A DNA stretch of 64,000 nucleotides from G963666895 sp963666895 (lineage in GTDB: Bacteria; Desulfobacterota; Desulfovibrionia; Desulfovibrionales; Desulfovibrionaceae): NCBI GenBank assembly GCA_963666895.2, contig CAXXNS010000010.1:1-64000 (forward strand). Direction: 5' to 3'. Positions 17,575 to 27,412 of the stretch are shown here, one piece after another. Numbering within the stretch: position 1 is the first letter of the stretch; every line of letters begins with the position of its first letter. The translations under genes were made by a program, and so were the position numbers. The notes under the pieces were generated by a model. That model made no database searches. It was not told the DNA's origin and saw nothing but the letters and a program-made list of their open reading frames with translations.

Positions 17575-18338
17575 AACCGACCTTCCCGGATTGGATTCCC
17601 CGGCTCGACCAAGGCGCACGGGTTCTCGTGGCCGGAGCCAGCGGCGGCATCGGCCGCGTCCTGGTCGACATGCTGATGCAGGGCCCCTCGGCCGTGGTCG
17701 GGGCGCACCGGAACACGGGTGAGCCCCCGCGCCCCGCTCCTGAAGGCCAGGTGCTCCACGACCTGCAATACGGCCTGGCCGCCGAGCAGGACTGCCTGGA
17801 CCTGGTGGCCGACTTCGTCGGACGCGCGGGCGGCATCGACCACCTGGTGGTGCTCACCGGGGCCATGCGCGCCAACCGGCACTGGACCGAGGTCAGCTCC
17901 GAGGAATGGGAGCACGACGTCCAGATCAACCTGAACGTGCCCTTCTACCTGGCCCGGGCCGCCCTGAAGGAGATGTCGCCCAACGGCTCCATCATCCTGA
18001 CCGGGACCGAGTCCGCAGGGCACGGCGGCAGCCCGACGAACTTCGCCTACGGCGTTTCCAAGCGGGCCACCGAATGCCTGGTGCAGGGACTGGCCCGGGA
18101 AGCCGCCGGACAGGGCATCACGGTCAACGGCGTCCGCATGGGCTTCATCCACAGCGAGGCGCACCTGCGCTGGAACCTGAAGACCCCGGAGCAGATCGAG
18201 GAGCGGGTGGGCATGATCCCCCTGAAGCGGGGCGGCCGGCCGGAAGAGGCCGCCTCCCTGATCCTGTACCTGCTCTCGGGCTGGGGCCGCTTCATCACCG
18301 GACAAATGATCCCGCTCACCGGCGGAGACTGGCTGTAA
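17571..18338 (+). CDS. Classical SDR family oxidoreductase
   Basis: 255-residue classical short-chain dehydrogenase/reductase. The cofactor loop is AGASGGIG near residue 24, a substitute for the usual TGxxxGIG; the catalytic YxxxK is YGVSK near residue 160 and the Ser is in ILTGTES about 14 residues before it. The C-terminal GGRPEEAASLILYLLS...ITGQMIPLTGG is typical of 3-oxoacyl-ACP reductase-like members. The ATG overlaps the preceding stop. With the Gfo/Idh/MocA gene it may form an oxidation and reduction pair that inverts a sugar centre; that pairing is inference. No signal peptide is seen. Confidence 0.9.
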   Translation: MKPTFPDWIPRLDQGARVLVAGASGGIGRVLVDMLMQGPSAVVGAHRNTGEPPRPAPEGQVLHDLQYGLAAEQDCLDLVADFVGRAGGIDHLVVLTGAMRANRHWTEVSSEEWEHDVQINLNVPFYLARAALKEMSPNGSIILTGTESAGHGGSPTNFAYGVSKRATECLVQGLAREAAGQGITVNGVRMGFIHSEAHLRWNLKTPEQIEERVGMIPLKRGGRPEEAASLILYLLSGWGRFITGQMIPLTGGDWL

Positions 18339-18355
18339 CGGACCAAAGCGACGAC

Positions 18356-21300
18356 ATGTTCCTGCTGAGCCAAAACACGCACCGCATCCTCCTGCGCCAC
18401 CACCCACGCTTCGGGCACATCTGGGTTCCGGGGCAAAAGGCGCGCATCCCGCACGAACGCGGCGGCTATCTCGTGCGCACCAACGAGGCCGGGTTCCGCT
18501 CCGATCTCCAGTACTCCGGGGAGCGCCGGGGCAAGCCGCGCATCCTGTTCTTCGGCGACTCCATGACTGCGGGCGACGGATGCTCCAACGAGGAGCGCTT
18601 CTCCGAGCATGCGGCCGAGGCCCTCGGCGCGGAGGCCTACAACTTCGGACTGCCCGGCTCCGGCACGGACCAGCAGCTCCTGCTCCTGGAGGAGTGGGCC
18701 CCGAAGGTGGAAAAGGACCTGGTGGTGCTCGGGGTCTACGTGGAGAACATCCAGCGCAACATGCTGCGCGCCCGGCCCACGGTGGACCGGGACAGCGGGC
18801 AGACCGTGCTCGTGCCCAAGCCGTGGTTTGAACTGGAAGAGGACGGGCTGGTCCTGCACGGGACCCCCGTGCCAACGGAGCGGCTCCCCCACTCCGCCCC
18901 GGCCGAGCGCTCCGGCAACCTCCTGCTCGCGGCGGTCCGGGCGCTGGTCTCGGGCGTCAGGAAGCTCCCCGGGCTCAAGCGCATGCTGCCCTGGCTCCTG
19001 TCCACCAAGACCTCGGACTATTCCGTGCTGCGCGGCCTGGCCTCCCGCATGCTGGGCCACCAGCCGGTTCCCGAGTACGACGACCCGGACTGTACGGCCT
19101 GCCGCCTCCTGGCCGCCATCATCCGGCGCTTTCACGCCCTGTGCGGCCCGACCCCACTGCTGGTGGTGCCCATCCCCACGGCGGACCACATGCTGGGCAA
19201 GGCCCGGCCCAACTACAGGCGGTTCTTCGCCTCCCTGGCCGACCCGGCCTCCGGGCTCCACGTGGCCGACCCGTCCGAATACCTGGCCGGCCTGCCCCTG
19301 GCCGTGCGCAAGCGCCTGGTCTTTGACCGGGACGCCCACCTTTCCCCAGCCGGGCACGAGGTCCTGGCCGATTTCCTGGCCGACACGGTCTCCGGCCTCG
19401 GCCTGCTGCCCAGGGTCGAGCCCCGGCCGGAACGGACCGAGCCAGGCAAGCCGGAATACGTGCTGGGCCTGTCCTGCTTCTACCACAACTCGGCCGCCTG
19501 CCTGCTCCGCGACGGAGACATCCTGGCCGCCGCCGAGGAGGAGCGCTTCAGCCGGGTCAAGCACGACCGCAGCTTCCCGGCCGCGTCGGTCAACTACTGC
19601 CTGGAGGAAGCCAGGATCGACGTCAACGACCTCAAGGCCGTGGTCTTTTACGACGACCCGGAACTGACCATGGAGCGGCTCCTGGCCACCATCGCCCAGG
19701 CCGGAAAGGACGGCCGCGAACTCTGGATGCGCAGCATGCCCTCGTGGCTGGCCTACAAGATGCGCATACCGGACCTGGTCCGCGCCTGGCTCCGCTACGA
19801 CGGCCCGGTGCTCAAGAACCTGCACCACCGCTCCCATGCCGCCAGCGCGTTCTATCCCTCGCCCTTCGAGTCGGCCGCCATCCTGACCATCGACGGCGTG
19901 GGGGAATGGACCACGGCCTCCATCGGACGCGGCCGTGGAAACAGCATCGAGATGCTCAAGGAGATGCGCTTCCCGCACTCCCTGGGCCTGCTCTACTCGG
20001 CCTTCACCCAGTTCCTCGGGTTCAAGGTCAACTCGGGCGAATACAAGCTCATGGGCCTGGCCCCCTACGGCAGGCCCCTGTTCGCGGACGACATTCTGGA
20101 ACACGTCGTGGACCTGGCCCCGGACGGCTCCCTGCGCCTTAGAATGGACCTGTTCGGTTTCCTGGACAAGCCGTCCATGATCAGCCAGGGGTTCGTGGAC
20201 CTGTTCGGCGAGCCGCGCAAGCCGGAATCCGAGCTGACCCAGCGCCACTGCGACCTGGCCCGGTCCATCCAGTACGTGACCGAGGAGGCCATCCTGCGCA
20301 TGGCCAGGACGGCCCACGAGCTGACCGGGGAGAAACATCTCTGCCTGGCGGGCGGGGTGGCCCTCAACTGCGTGGCCAACGGCCGCATCCTTCGGGAGGG
20401 GCCCTTTGAGGACATCTGGATACAGCCCGCCGCGGGCGACGCCGGGGGCGCTTTGGGCGGGGCCCTGGACGCCTGGCACACCCACTTCGGGAACGGCCGG
20501 ACCCCGGCCCGGGGCAAGCCGGACGGCCAGCACGCCTCCCTGCTCGGCCCGGCCTTCGGCGAGCAGGAGGTGCTGGGATTCCTGGAGAGCCGGGGCATCC
20601 CCTTTGAACGGATCGAGCCGGGCCAGCGCGCGGACAGGGTGGCCGGGCTGGCCGCCCAGGGCAAGGTCATCGGCCACTTCGCCGGGCGCGAGGAATACGG
20701 ACCCCGGGCCCTGGGTTCCCGCTCCATCATCGCCGACGCCCGCGACCAGGAGATGCAGTCCATCCTGAACCTGAAGATCAAGAAGAGGGAATCCTTCCGG
20801 CCTTTCGCTCCCGTGGTCCTTGAGGAGAAGACCGCCCAGTTCTTCCAGCTGGACCGCCCGAGCCCCTACATGCTGCTGGTGGCCCTTGTGAACGAGGACC
20901 GCCGCATCGACGACCCGGGAAACAGCCAAGGCACCGTGTACGACCAGGTGCAGAAGAAGCGGAGCGTCATCCCGGCGGTCACCCACGTGGACTATTCCGC
21001 CCGCGTGCAGACCGTGGGCAAAGAGTCCAACGCCTGCCTGCGCGCGGTCATGCAGTCCTTTGACGCGCAGACCGGCTGCCCGGTGATGGTGAACACCTCG
21101 TTCAACGTCCGCGGCGAGCCCATCGTGAACACGCCCGAGGACGCCTACCGCTGCTTCATGATGACCAACATGGACGTCCTTGTTTTCGAGGACTTCCTCC
21201 TGCACAAGGAGCAGCAGCCGCCCCTGGCGGGCCAGGCCGGGACGATGGACGCCCGGGTCACGGACTACGGAACCGCTCTGCTCCGCAGGGTGGGGGCCCT

Positions 21301-21568
21301 GTTCGACCGCGACTTCCTGCCCGCCGTCAGCGGAACGGCCGACCCCCTCGGCCTCAAGGACCAGGAGCCGGGATGGCGCGATTTCCCGGCCCCGGAGGGC
21401 GACCCGTTCCTGTTCTCCGAAGGCGACCCGACCCGGGCCTGGCGGAACAGGGAGTTGGCCCGGGCGCTGTCCCCCTGCCTGGGCAGGCTGCTCCGGCTCG
21501 GCAAGGACCGCATCGGCCAGGAGGTCCTGGCCGAGGAGTTGCCGACCAAGGCCTACGTCATGTTCTAG
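18356..21568 (+). CDS. Fusion: SGNH/GDSL hydrolase domain + NodU carbamoyltransferase
   Basis: 1070-residue two-enzyme fusion. Residues 1-350 form an SGNH hydrolase domain: block I is FFGDSMTAG with Ser69, and block V is DAHLSPAGH with Asp326 and His328. From about residue 366 (YVLGLSCFYHNSAACLLRDG) a complete NodU carbamoyltransferase follows, with GGVALNCVANGRIL, GPRALGSRSII and NTSFNVRGEPIV, ending near residue 950. A tail of about 120 residues with no motif I recognise closes the protein. ATG 18356 is the first Met with SGNH-like sequence, but its ribosome site is weak. No signal peptide is seen, so both domains should be cytoplasmic. The join may couple carbamoyl addition with acyl removal or transfer on the same sugar; that is inference. 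Confidence 0.88.
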   Translation: MFLLSQNTHRILLRHHPRFGHIWVPGQKARIPHERGGYLVRTNEAGFRSDLQYSGERRGKPRILFFGDSMTAGDGCSNEERFSEHAAEALGAEAYNFGLPGSGTDQQLLLLEEWAPKVEKDLVVLGVYVENIQRNMLRARPTVDRDSGQTVLVPKPWFELEEDGLVLHGTPVPTERLPHSAPAERSGNLLLAAVRALVSGVRKLPGLKRMLPWLLSTKTSDYSVLRGLASRMLGHQPVPEYDDPDCTACRLLAAIIRRFHALCGPTPLLVVPIPTADHMLGKARPNYRRFFASLADPASGLHVADPSEYLAGLPLAVRKRLVFDRDAHLSPAGHEVLADFLADTVSGLGLLPRVEPRPERTEPGKPEYVLGLSCFYHNSAACLLRDGDILAAAEEERFSRVKHDRSFPAASVNYCLEEARIDVNDLKAVVFYDDPELTMERLLATIAQAGKDGRELWMRSMPSWLAYKMRIPDLVRAWLRYDGPVLKNLHHRSHAASAFYPSPFESAAILTIDGVGEWTTASIGRGRGNSIEMLKEMRFPHSLGLLYSAFTQFLGFKVNSGEYKLMGLAPYGRPLFADDILEHVVDLAPDGSLRLRMDLFGFLDKPSMISQGFVDLFGEPRKPESELTQRHCDLARSIQYVTEEAILRMARTAHELTGEKHLCLAGGVALNCVANGRILREGPFEDIWIQPAAGDAGGALGGALDAWHTHFGNGRTPARGKPDGQHASLLGPAFGEQEVLGFLESRGIPFERIEPGQRADRVAGLAAQGKVIGHFAGREEYGPRALGSRSIIADARDQEMQSILNLKIKKRESFRPFAPVVLEEKTAQFFQLDRPSPYMLLVALVNEDRRIDDPGNSQGTVYDQVQKKRSVIPAVTHVDYSARVQTVGKESNACLRAVMQSFDAQTGCPVMVNTSFNVRGEPIVNTPEDAYRCFMMTNMDVLVFEDFLLHKEQQPPLAGQAGTMDARVTDYGTALLRRVGALFDRDFLPAVSGTADPLGLKDQEPGWRDFPAPEGDPFLFSEGDPTRAWRNRELARALSPCLGRLLRLGKDRIGQEVLAEELPTKAYVMF

Positions 21569-21618
21569 GGGAACGGAAACATGTCACTGAAAACAAACCA
21601 TATCGACGGGATTCAGCC

Positions 21619-22509
21619 ATGACAAAAGTAGTGGTCTTCGGCGGCTCGGGTTTTCTCGGCAGCCACCTTGCCGACGGGCTCCAGGAAGCGGGCTATGACG
21701 TCACCCTGTACGACATCACGCCTTCGCCGTGGCTTAGGCCCGGCCAGAAGATGGTGCTGGGCAGCGTTACCGACGTGGACGCCGTCCGCGACGTGATCAA
21801 GGGCGCGAAATACATCTACCACCTGGCGGGCATCGCGGACATCGGCCGGGCCTCGGAAAACCCGCGCGAGACCATTGAAAACAACGTCATCGGGAGCACC
21901 AACATCTTCGAGGCCTGCGTCGAGCACAAGGTGGAGCGCCTCCTGTTCGCCTCCAGCATCTACGTCTACAGCGACAAGGGCTCCTTCTACCGAGTCAGCA
22001 AGCAGTCCGCCGAGCTGCTCATCGAGGCCTACGCCCAGCGCTACGGCCTGGAGTACACCATACTCCGCTACGGCTCGCTTTACGGCCCCAGGGCCCAGGA
22101 GTGGAACGGCATCAAGCGCTTCATCACCCAGGCCATACGCGAGGGCAAGATCGAGTACCCGGGCACGGGCGAGGAGCGGCGCGAGTACATCCACGTGCTC
22201 GACGCGGTCAGACTCAGCATCCAGGTGCTCGGCGAGGAATACGTCAACCAGTGCCTGACCCTGACCGGGGCCCAGATCATGACCTCCAAGGAGATGCTCT
22301 CCATCATCAAGGAGGTGTCCGGCCTTCCCCTGGAGATCGTGTTCTCGGATTCCGGCGACGTCTACAGCACCTCGCACTACGGCCACACCCCGTACCGCTA
22401 CACCCCGAAGCAGGGGCGCAAGCTCATGCCCAACTCGTTCATAGACATCGGCCAGGGCATCCTGAACATGATCGAAGAGATCCACCTCGGCTCGCATGAA
22501 CAAGACTGA
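21619..22509 (+). CDS. NAD-dependent epimerase/dehydratase (extended SDR)
   Basis: 296-residue NDP-sugar-modifying SDR. The cofactor motif GGSGFLGSH is at residues 8-16, the active-site strand ASSIYVYS near residue 113 and the catalytic YRVSK near residue 126. The central YGSLYGPRAQEW and HVLDAVRLS match the family. A 13-codon mini-ORF (21581-21622) ends in ATGA overlapping the start, which could couple translation. The 3' end overlaps the next gene by 14 bp. It is one of four extended SDRs in the cluster; the actual sugar is unknown. Confidence 0.9.
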   Translation: MTKVVVFGGSGFLGSHLADGLQEAGYDVTLYDITPSPWLRPGQKMVLGSVTDVDAVRDVIKGAKYIYHLAGIADIGRASENPRETIENNVIGSTNIFEACVEHKVERLLFASSIYVYSDKGSFYRVSKQSAELLIEAYAQRYGLEYTILRYGSLYGPRAQEWNGIKRFITQAIREGKIEYPGTGEERREYIHVLDAVRLSIQVLGEEYVNQCLTLTGAQIMTSKEMLSIIKEVSGLPLEIVFSDSGDVYSTSHYGHTPYRYTPKQGRKLMPNSFIDIGQGILNMIEEIHLGSHEQD

Positions 22510-24046
22510 GCACAGGTCAAGGGCGCCCGAACGCGGGGCAGCGCACGCCCGGATACGCGGGGCGTCCTACGGGGAGATGTACTCCTTTTTCGAGCGGGTC
22601 ACCGGTCGCGCCTACCGGCGGACCTGCCTGGCGGCCAACCCGGTGCTGGCCCGCTCGCCCTACACCGCCTTTGTCAGGCGGTACATCCAGGGCGACTCCC
22701 CCCGGCTTCCCTGGTGGACGCTGGTTCCCAAGTTTCTCTTCTCCTACGCCTGGAACAACGGCAAGGCCCTGGCCAAGGCCCTGGGCGACATCCGGCGCAC
22801 CGCCCGGGCCCTCGGCCGCGACGACGGCAGCCCCGTCCCGGCCACCTGCATAGACGCCGTGGTCTCCCTGCCCAAGGCCATACGGGAGCAGCGGATCAGC
22901 ATAGAGAACCACCCGACCATCGAAGACGAATTCCAGGCCAGGGACCTGGACTATTTCCTGGCCGCCACCCTGCATCCCGCCCCGGCCGGCGACGACCTGA
23001 AGGCGCTGCATGACGTGGTGCGGGAGAAGGGCGGGCGGATCGCGTTCTACTGCGGCCTGTTCACCCTTGCCGACGCCCTGCGCCTGGCCTGGTTCTTTCT
23101 CGCCTATCCCGTGGCCCTGCTGGCCTTCCTGTGCCGGACCCCGTCCGACGGCCGGGCCGCGCGCCTGCTCAAGGACGAATGCGTCCGCACCATGGGCTGC
23201 GACGTGATCCCGGCCTACCTGCGCTACCTCAACGGCCTGGGCCTGGCCCGGCTGCGGAGCGGGCCCCTGACCGTGATCGGCTGGAACGAGAACCGCGCCT
23301 CGGACAAGCTCTTTGCTAAGGGGCTGCGGGCAGGGAACCCCGAGGCCGCAATCGTGGCCGTCCAGACCTTCCTGTGCCCGCACAACTACATCGGGTACTA
23401 CGTCAACCGGGCCGAGCGCGCGCTGGGCTACGAGCCGGACAAGATCATCGTCAACGGGCCCTACTATCTGTCGGACATGCAGGGCATCCCCATGGACGTG
23501 GGCACCTCCTACCGCTACGAGCCCCTGCTGCGAAACGGGTTCATGGCCTCCAGGGGCCGGGAGGTGCTGGTCCTGCTCTCCTACGACCAGGAGGCCTCGC
23601 AGGCCCTGTTGGCCATGCTCTCCGGCCTGTCCCTACCCGACGGCCCGGGCCTGCTGGTCAAGCCGCACCCGTCCCAGTCCGCGGAATGGCTCGCGGCCCT
23701 GCTGCCCCCGGGAGCCGCGGTCGCGGACGGCACGGTGCTGGAGAACCTGACGCGGGCGCTGGCGGCCGTGGGCACGGAGACCGGCGCCCTGATCGAGGCC
23801 GTGGCCGCCGGGATTCCGGCCATCGAAGTCGACACCCTGCGGGAACGCAGCCTGGAATACATGCCCGACCTGGGCAAGGACGAGGTCTGGTTCCAGGCCG
23901 ACTCGGCCGAATCCATCGCCTCGGCCCTGGACAAGGCGGCCGCCGTGTCGGACGATACGCGCCGGACGTTCTCCGGGCGGTACCTTGAGGATTTCTTTTC
24001 CGCCAACCCGCTGGCGACCAGCCTGGCGCCCCAACCCCAAACCTGA
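22496..24046 (+). CDS. Capsule/surface-glycan transferase-like protein (GT-B-like)
   Basis: 516-residue protein, hypothetical at the level of function. The second half looks like a GT-B transferase of the capsule or CDP-glycerol-transferase style: VIGWNENRASDK near residue 260, then VLVLLSYDQEASQ, LLVKPHPSQS (the KPHP motif near residue 386), TRALAAVGTETGALIEAVAAGIPAIEVDT near 420, which matches the conserved donor-binding end. The first 200 residues have no motif I recognise; a hydrophobic stretch near residues 197-217 (LRLAWFFLAYPVALLAFLC) could touch the membrane. It overlaps the epimerase by 14 bp. A sugar or sugar-phosphate transferase is likely; the donor is not known. Confidence 0.6.
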   Translation: MNKTEHRSRAPERGAAHARIRGASYGEMYSFFERVTGRAYRRTCLAANPVLARSPYTAFVRRYIQGDSPRLPWWTLVPKFLFSYAWNNGKALAKALGDIRRTARALGRDDGSPVPATCIDAVVSLPKAIREQRISIENHPTIEDEFQARDLDYFLAATLHPAPAGDDLKALHDVVREKGGRIAFYCGLFTLADALRLAWFFLAYPVALLAFLCRTPSDGRAARLLKDECVRTMGCDVIPAYLRYLNGLGLARLRSGPLTVIGWNENRASDKLFAKGLRAGNPEAAIVAVQTFLCPHNYIGYYVNRAERALGYEPDKIIVNGPYYLSDMQGIPMDVGTSYRYEPLLRNGFMASRGREVLVLLSYDQEASQALLAMLSGLSLPDGPGLLVKPHPSQSAEWLAALLPPGAAVADGTVLENLTRALAAVGTETGALIEAVAAGIPAIEVDTLRERSLEYMPDLGKDEVWFQADSAESIASALDKAAAVSDDTRRTFSGRYLEDFFSANPLATSLAPQPQT

Positions 24047-24054
24047 GCCACACC

Positions 24055-25548
24055 ATGCGCGTCCTCCTGATCTACCCCAACATCTACGGCATGAACATGC
24101 TTCCCCCGGCCATCGGGCTGTTCACGGCCCTGCTGCGGCAGCACGGGCACGAGGTGGAGCTGTTCGACTCCACCACCTGGAAGATTCCGGGCGAGGACTT
24201 CGACAGCGACAAGGAAAAGGAAAAGTACCTCACGGCCCGGCCGTTCGACGACTCCAAGCTGCACAAGGGCCTGCACACCACCGACGTGTTCGACGACTTC
24301 ACGAACAAGATCAACGCGTTCAAGCCCGACCTCTTGGCCGCGTCGGTGGTCGAGGACCTGGTTCCCGTCCTGTCCCGGCTCCTGAGTCACGTGCAGGACC
24401 GGCGCATACCGACCATCGTGGGCGGCGTGTTCGCCACCTTCGCCCCGGACAAGACCATGAACCTGCCCGGCGTGGACATGGTCTGCATCGGCGAGGGCGA
24501 GCGGGTCCTGGTTGAGCTGTGCCGCCGCATGGAGGCCGGAGCCGACTATTCCGACATCCCGGGGCTCTGGGTCCGCAAGGGAACGGAGATCGTCAAGAAC
24601 CCCATGGCCCCGCCCGTGGACGTCAACAAGAACCCCCGCATCGACCTGTCCCTGTTCGACGAGTCCCGCCTGTACCGGCCCATGCAGGGCAAGGTCTGGC
24701 GCATGCTCCCAGTGGAGACGCACCGGGGCTGCCCGTACCAATGCACCTATTGCAACTCCCCGGCCCAGCGAAAGCTCTACCGGGCGGAAACCAACAGCTC
24801 CTTCTGCCGGAAAAAGGACTTCGCCTCCATCCGCGAGGAGATGCTCTACTACAGGGACGAGCTCAAGGCCGAGGCCCTCTATTTCTGGGCGGACACCTTC
24901 CTGGCCTACACCCAGCGGGAGTTCGACCAGTTCTGCGAGATCTACGAGGACATCAGGCTCCCGTTCTGGTGCCAGAGCAGGCCGGAAACCGTGCGCCTGG
25001 ACCGGATCAAGCGCCTGATGGACCTGGGCCTGTTCCGCATGTCCTTCGGCATCGAGCACGGCGACGAGACCTTCCGCAAGAAGGTGCTGCGACGGAACAT
25101 CTCCAACCAGACCATCGTCGAGCGCCTGGGCCTGCTCAACACCGTGGACCTGAAGTTCAGCGTGAACAACATCATGGGCTTCCCCACCGAGACCCGCGAG
25201 CTGGCCTTCCAGACCATCGAGCTCAACCGCAAGGTCAAGTCGGACAACGCCAACGCCTATTCCTATTCGCCCTTCCACGGAACCTACCTGCGCGACCTCT
25301 CGGAAAAGCTCGGCTACTGCCCCAAGGACCTCATCGCCCGCTCGGCCATGAAGCCCACGCTCCTCGACATGCCGGACTTTCCGCCCGAGGCCATCGAGGG
25401 GCTGCGCCGCTGCTTCTCCCTGTACGTCCTGATGCCGCGCTCCCGCTTCAAGGACATCGCCCGCGCCGAGAAGCTCACCCCCGAGGGGGACAGCATCTGG
25501 GCCGAGCTCAGGGAAGAATGCCTGGAGAAGTACACCCGGTACGACTAG
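24055..25548 (+). CDS. B12-binding domain radical SAM protein
   Basis: 497-residue radical SAM protein with an N-terminal B12-binding-like domain (VLLIYPNIYGMNMLPPAIGL; VGGVFATFAP near residue 122). The 4Fe-4S motif is CPYQCTYC at Cys226, Cys230 and Cys233; FRMSFGIEHGDE and VNNIMGFPTET are typical core strands. It starts 8 bp after the previous stop. It is followed 30 bp later by another protein of the same superfamily, so the two may act in series. The reaction is unknown; C-methylation, epimerisation or deoxygenation of a sugar are the usual options. Confidence 0.88.
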   Translation: MRVLLIYPNIYGMNMLPPAIGLFTALLRQHGHEVELFDSTTWKIPGEDFDSDKEKEKYLTARPFDDSKLHKGLHTTDVFDDFTNKINAFKPDLLAASVVEDLVPVLSRLLSHVQDRRIPTIVGGVFATFAPDKTMNLPGVDMVCIGEGERVLVELCRRMEAGADYSDIPGLWVRKGTEIVKNPMAPPVDVNKNPRIDLSLFDESRLYRPMQGKVWRMLPVETHRGCPYQCTYCNSPAQRKLYRAETNSSFCRKKDFASIREEMLYYRDELKAEALYFWADTFLAYTQREFDQFCEIYEDIRLPFWCQSRPETVRLDRIKRLMDLGLFRMSFGIEHGDETFRKKVLRRNISNQTIVERLGLLNTVDLKFSVNNIMGFPTETRELAFQTIELNRKVKSDNANAYSYSPFHGTYLRDLSEKLGYCPKDLIARSAMKPTLLDMPDFPPEAIEGLRRCFSLYVLMPRSRFKDIARAEKLTPEGDSIWAELREECLEKYTRYD

Positions 25549-25578
25549 GCCCCAACACCGAAGGACAGCAAGACCGCC

Positions 25579-27378
25579 ATGAAGATCATGATCCTCACCG
25601 TCCCGCTCCGCGACGCGCCGGGCAGCACTCCCCCCTACGGGGCGCTGTCCGTCATGCAGTCCCTGATCAAGGCCGGATACGATCCCGAACTGCTGGACAT
25701 CAACGTGTACCGGCAGCCGGACGAGGAGGTGCAGGGCATCCTCCTGGAGCGGCGGCCCGACGTGGTCGGCATCAGCGCCGTGGTCTCCACCGCGTATTCG
25801 TACACCAAGAAGCTGTGCCTGTTCCTGCGCGAGGCCCTGCCCGAAACGCGCATCGTCGTGGGCGGCAACCTGTGCGCCAGCGCCGAGATCCTGCACCGGT
25901 TCGCCCAGGTGGACGCCTGCGTCCTGTCCGAAGGCGAGCGGACCATGATCTACCTGGTCGAATACTACGAAAGCCATGCCCGCGGTTCCGAGGATGACGA
26001 GGCATTGCAGGCCATCAAGGGCATCTCCTTCATCGACGGCAGCGACCGGTTCCAGAACACGGGGTATCCGGACCAGATTCCGCCTTCCCAGCTGGCCATC
26101 CCCGACTTCGGCATCGTCGAGAAATTCTCCGACATCGACCACTACATCTCGCCGACCATCAGCATGAGCTTTTCCGGTGACGAACGCTTCGCCCGGAACA
26201 AGGAAAAGTACGCCAACGAAGCCGTCCTCTACGCCTCCAAGGGCTGCGTGAACCACTGCTCCTTCTGCCACCGGTGGGACAAGGGCCTGCGGATGCTCCC
26301 GGTGGACCACGTCATCGAGACCGTGCGGCGGCTCAAGAAGGACTACAACGTCGGGTTCTTCCAGTTCGCGGACGAGTGCTTCGGCACGCACCGCAGGAAG
26401 ACCGCCGAGCTGGTGGCCATGATCAAGGACGAGGACATCCTCTTCGAGGTGGGCGGCGTCCGGGTCAACACCATCGACAGGGACATCCTGGCGTCCTGGA
26501 AGGATGCCGGATGCACCGCGGTCTACTTCGGCATGGAGTCCGGGAGCGCGGACATCCTGCGGCAGATGGAGAAGAACACCACCATCGAGGAGAACTACCG
26601 GGCCATTGACTGCCTGGCCGAGCTGGGAATCTTCTCGGTCATGCAGATCGTCATCGGCATGCCCTCGGAGAACCACCGGACCATCAAGGAAACCGGGGAC
26701 ATGATCGAGTACTTCATCAAGAACACCGGGATACCCTACGTCAGCATCAACTTCGCCCAGGCCCTGCCCGGGACGCCCCTGTACGAATACGACCGGCTGG
26801 TGAAGAACCTCAACGTGACCATGCCGGAGGAGGAGCACTACCTGGAGCTGGTCTCCAACAAGAACGCGGCCGACCCCAAGGGCCTGGTCAACCACACGGG
26901 ATACTCCTACATCACCCTGCGCGGCTGGATGTATTCGCTGTACCAGCGGGTGGAACGCTGCAAGTGCGAGTACCTGTCGGAACCGCGCCTGAAACCGGGC
27001 GCGGCCCTGTTCTACGTCCTCTGGCTCCACAGCCACGGGAGCATCGCCCGGCTGGCCATGCGGGCCATCGGCCTGGTGGCCCCCTCATTCGTCAAGGACG
27101 CCACGGCCCCGCTTCGAGAATCGGACATCGGGCGAAGCGCCACCCTGTACCGCTGGCGGACCTACCTGAACTTCATCAACGTGGTCCGGATCATCGCCAG
27201 GGAGGAGGGCCCGGGCAAGGCCGTCCGGCGGATCGGCGAGCACTTCTTCCTGTCCGTGGCCAGGCTGTTCCGGAGAAACAAGCCCATAGAAGAGCTGCGG
27301 ACCGTGCTCAAGAAGTGCGCGGCCGAGCCGGAAAGCCATTCCGAGACCAACATGCAGCCCCTGAGAAACGGCCGCTGA
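25579..27378 (+). CDS. B12-binding domain radical SAM protein
   Basis: 599-residue radical SAM protein, longer than its neighbour. The B12-binding-like domain (MILTVPLRDAPGS..PPYGALSVM; VVGGNLCASAEIL) covers residues 1-140, and the cluster motif is CVNHCSFC at Cys223, Cys227 and Cys230. YFGMESGSADIL and MQIVIGMPSEN mark the core. The last 140 residues are basic and helical (KPGAALFYVLWLHSHG onward) and may contact membrane or partner. It starts 30 bp after the upstream radical SAM gene and ends 34 bp before a methyltransferase. Function in the cluster is unknown. Confidence 0.87.
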   Translation: MKIMILTVPLRDAPGSTPPYGALSVMQSLIKAGYDPELLDINVYRQPDEEVQGILLERRPDVVGISAVVSTAYSYTKKLCLFLREALPETRIVVGGNLCASAEILHRFAQVDACVLSEGERTMIYLVEYYESHARGSEDDEALQAIKGISFIDGSDRFQNTGYPDQIPPSQLAIPDFGIVEKFSDIDHYISPTISMSFSGDERFARNKEKYANEAVLYASKGCVNHCSFCHRWDKGLRMLPVDHVIETVRRLKKDYNVGFFQFADECFGTHRRKTAELVAMIKDEDILFEVGGVRVNTIDRDILASWKDAGCTAVYFGMESGSADILRQMEKNTTIEENYRAIDCLAELGIFSVMQIVIGMPSENHRTIKETGDMIEYFIKNTGIPYVSINFAQALPGTPLYEYDRLVKNLNVTMPEEEHYLELVSNKNAADPKGLVNHTGYSYITLRGWMYSLYQRVERCKCEYLSEPRLKPGAALFYVLWLHSHGSIARLAMRAIGLVAPSFVKDATAPLRESDIGRSATLYRWRTYLNFINVVRIIAREEGPGKAVRRIGEHFFLSVARLFRRNKPIEELRTVLKKCAAEPESHSETNMQPLRNGR

Positions 27379-27412
27379 GGCGGACGGGCCACGACCAGGG
27401 CACGGGAAAGCA

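Noticed and set aside
18047..21205. Minus-strand open frame of 1052 codons opposite the SGNH-NodU fusion
   Set aside because: Antisense shadow; no motif, and the plus frame is clearly coding.
23581..27036. Very long minus-strand open frame (1151 codons) opposite the radical SAM genes
   Set aside because: It is composed of Val/Gly/Asp/His runs typical of antisense frames in GC-rich DNA, and the plus-strand genes have full families.
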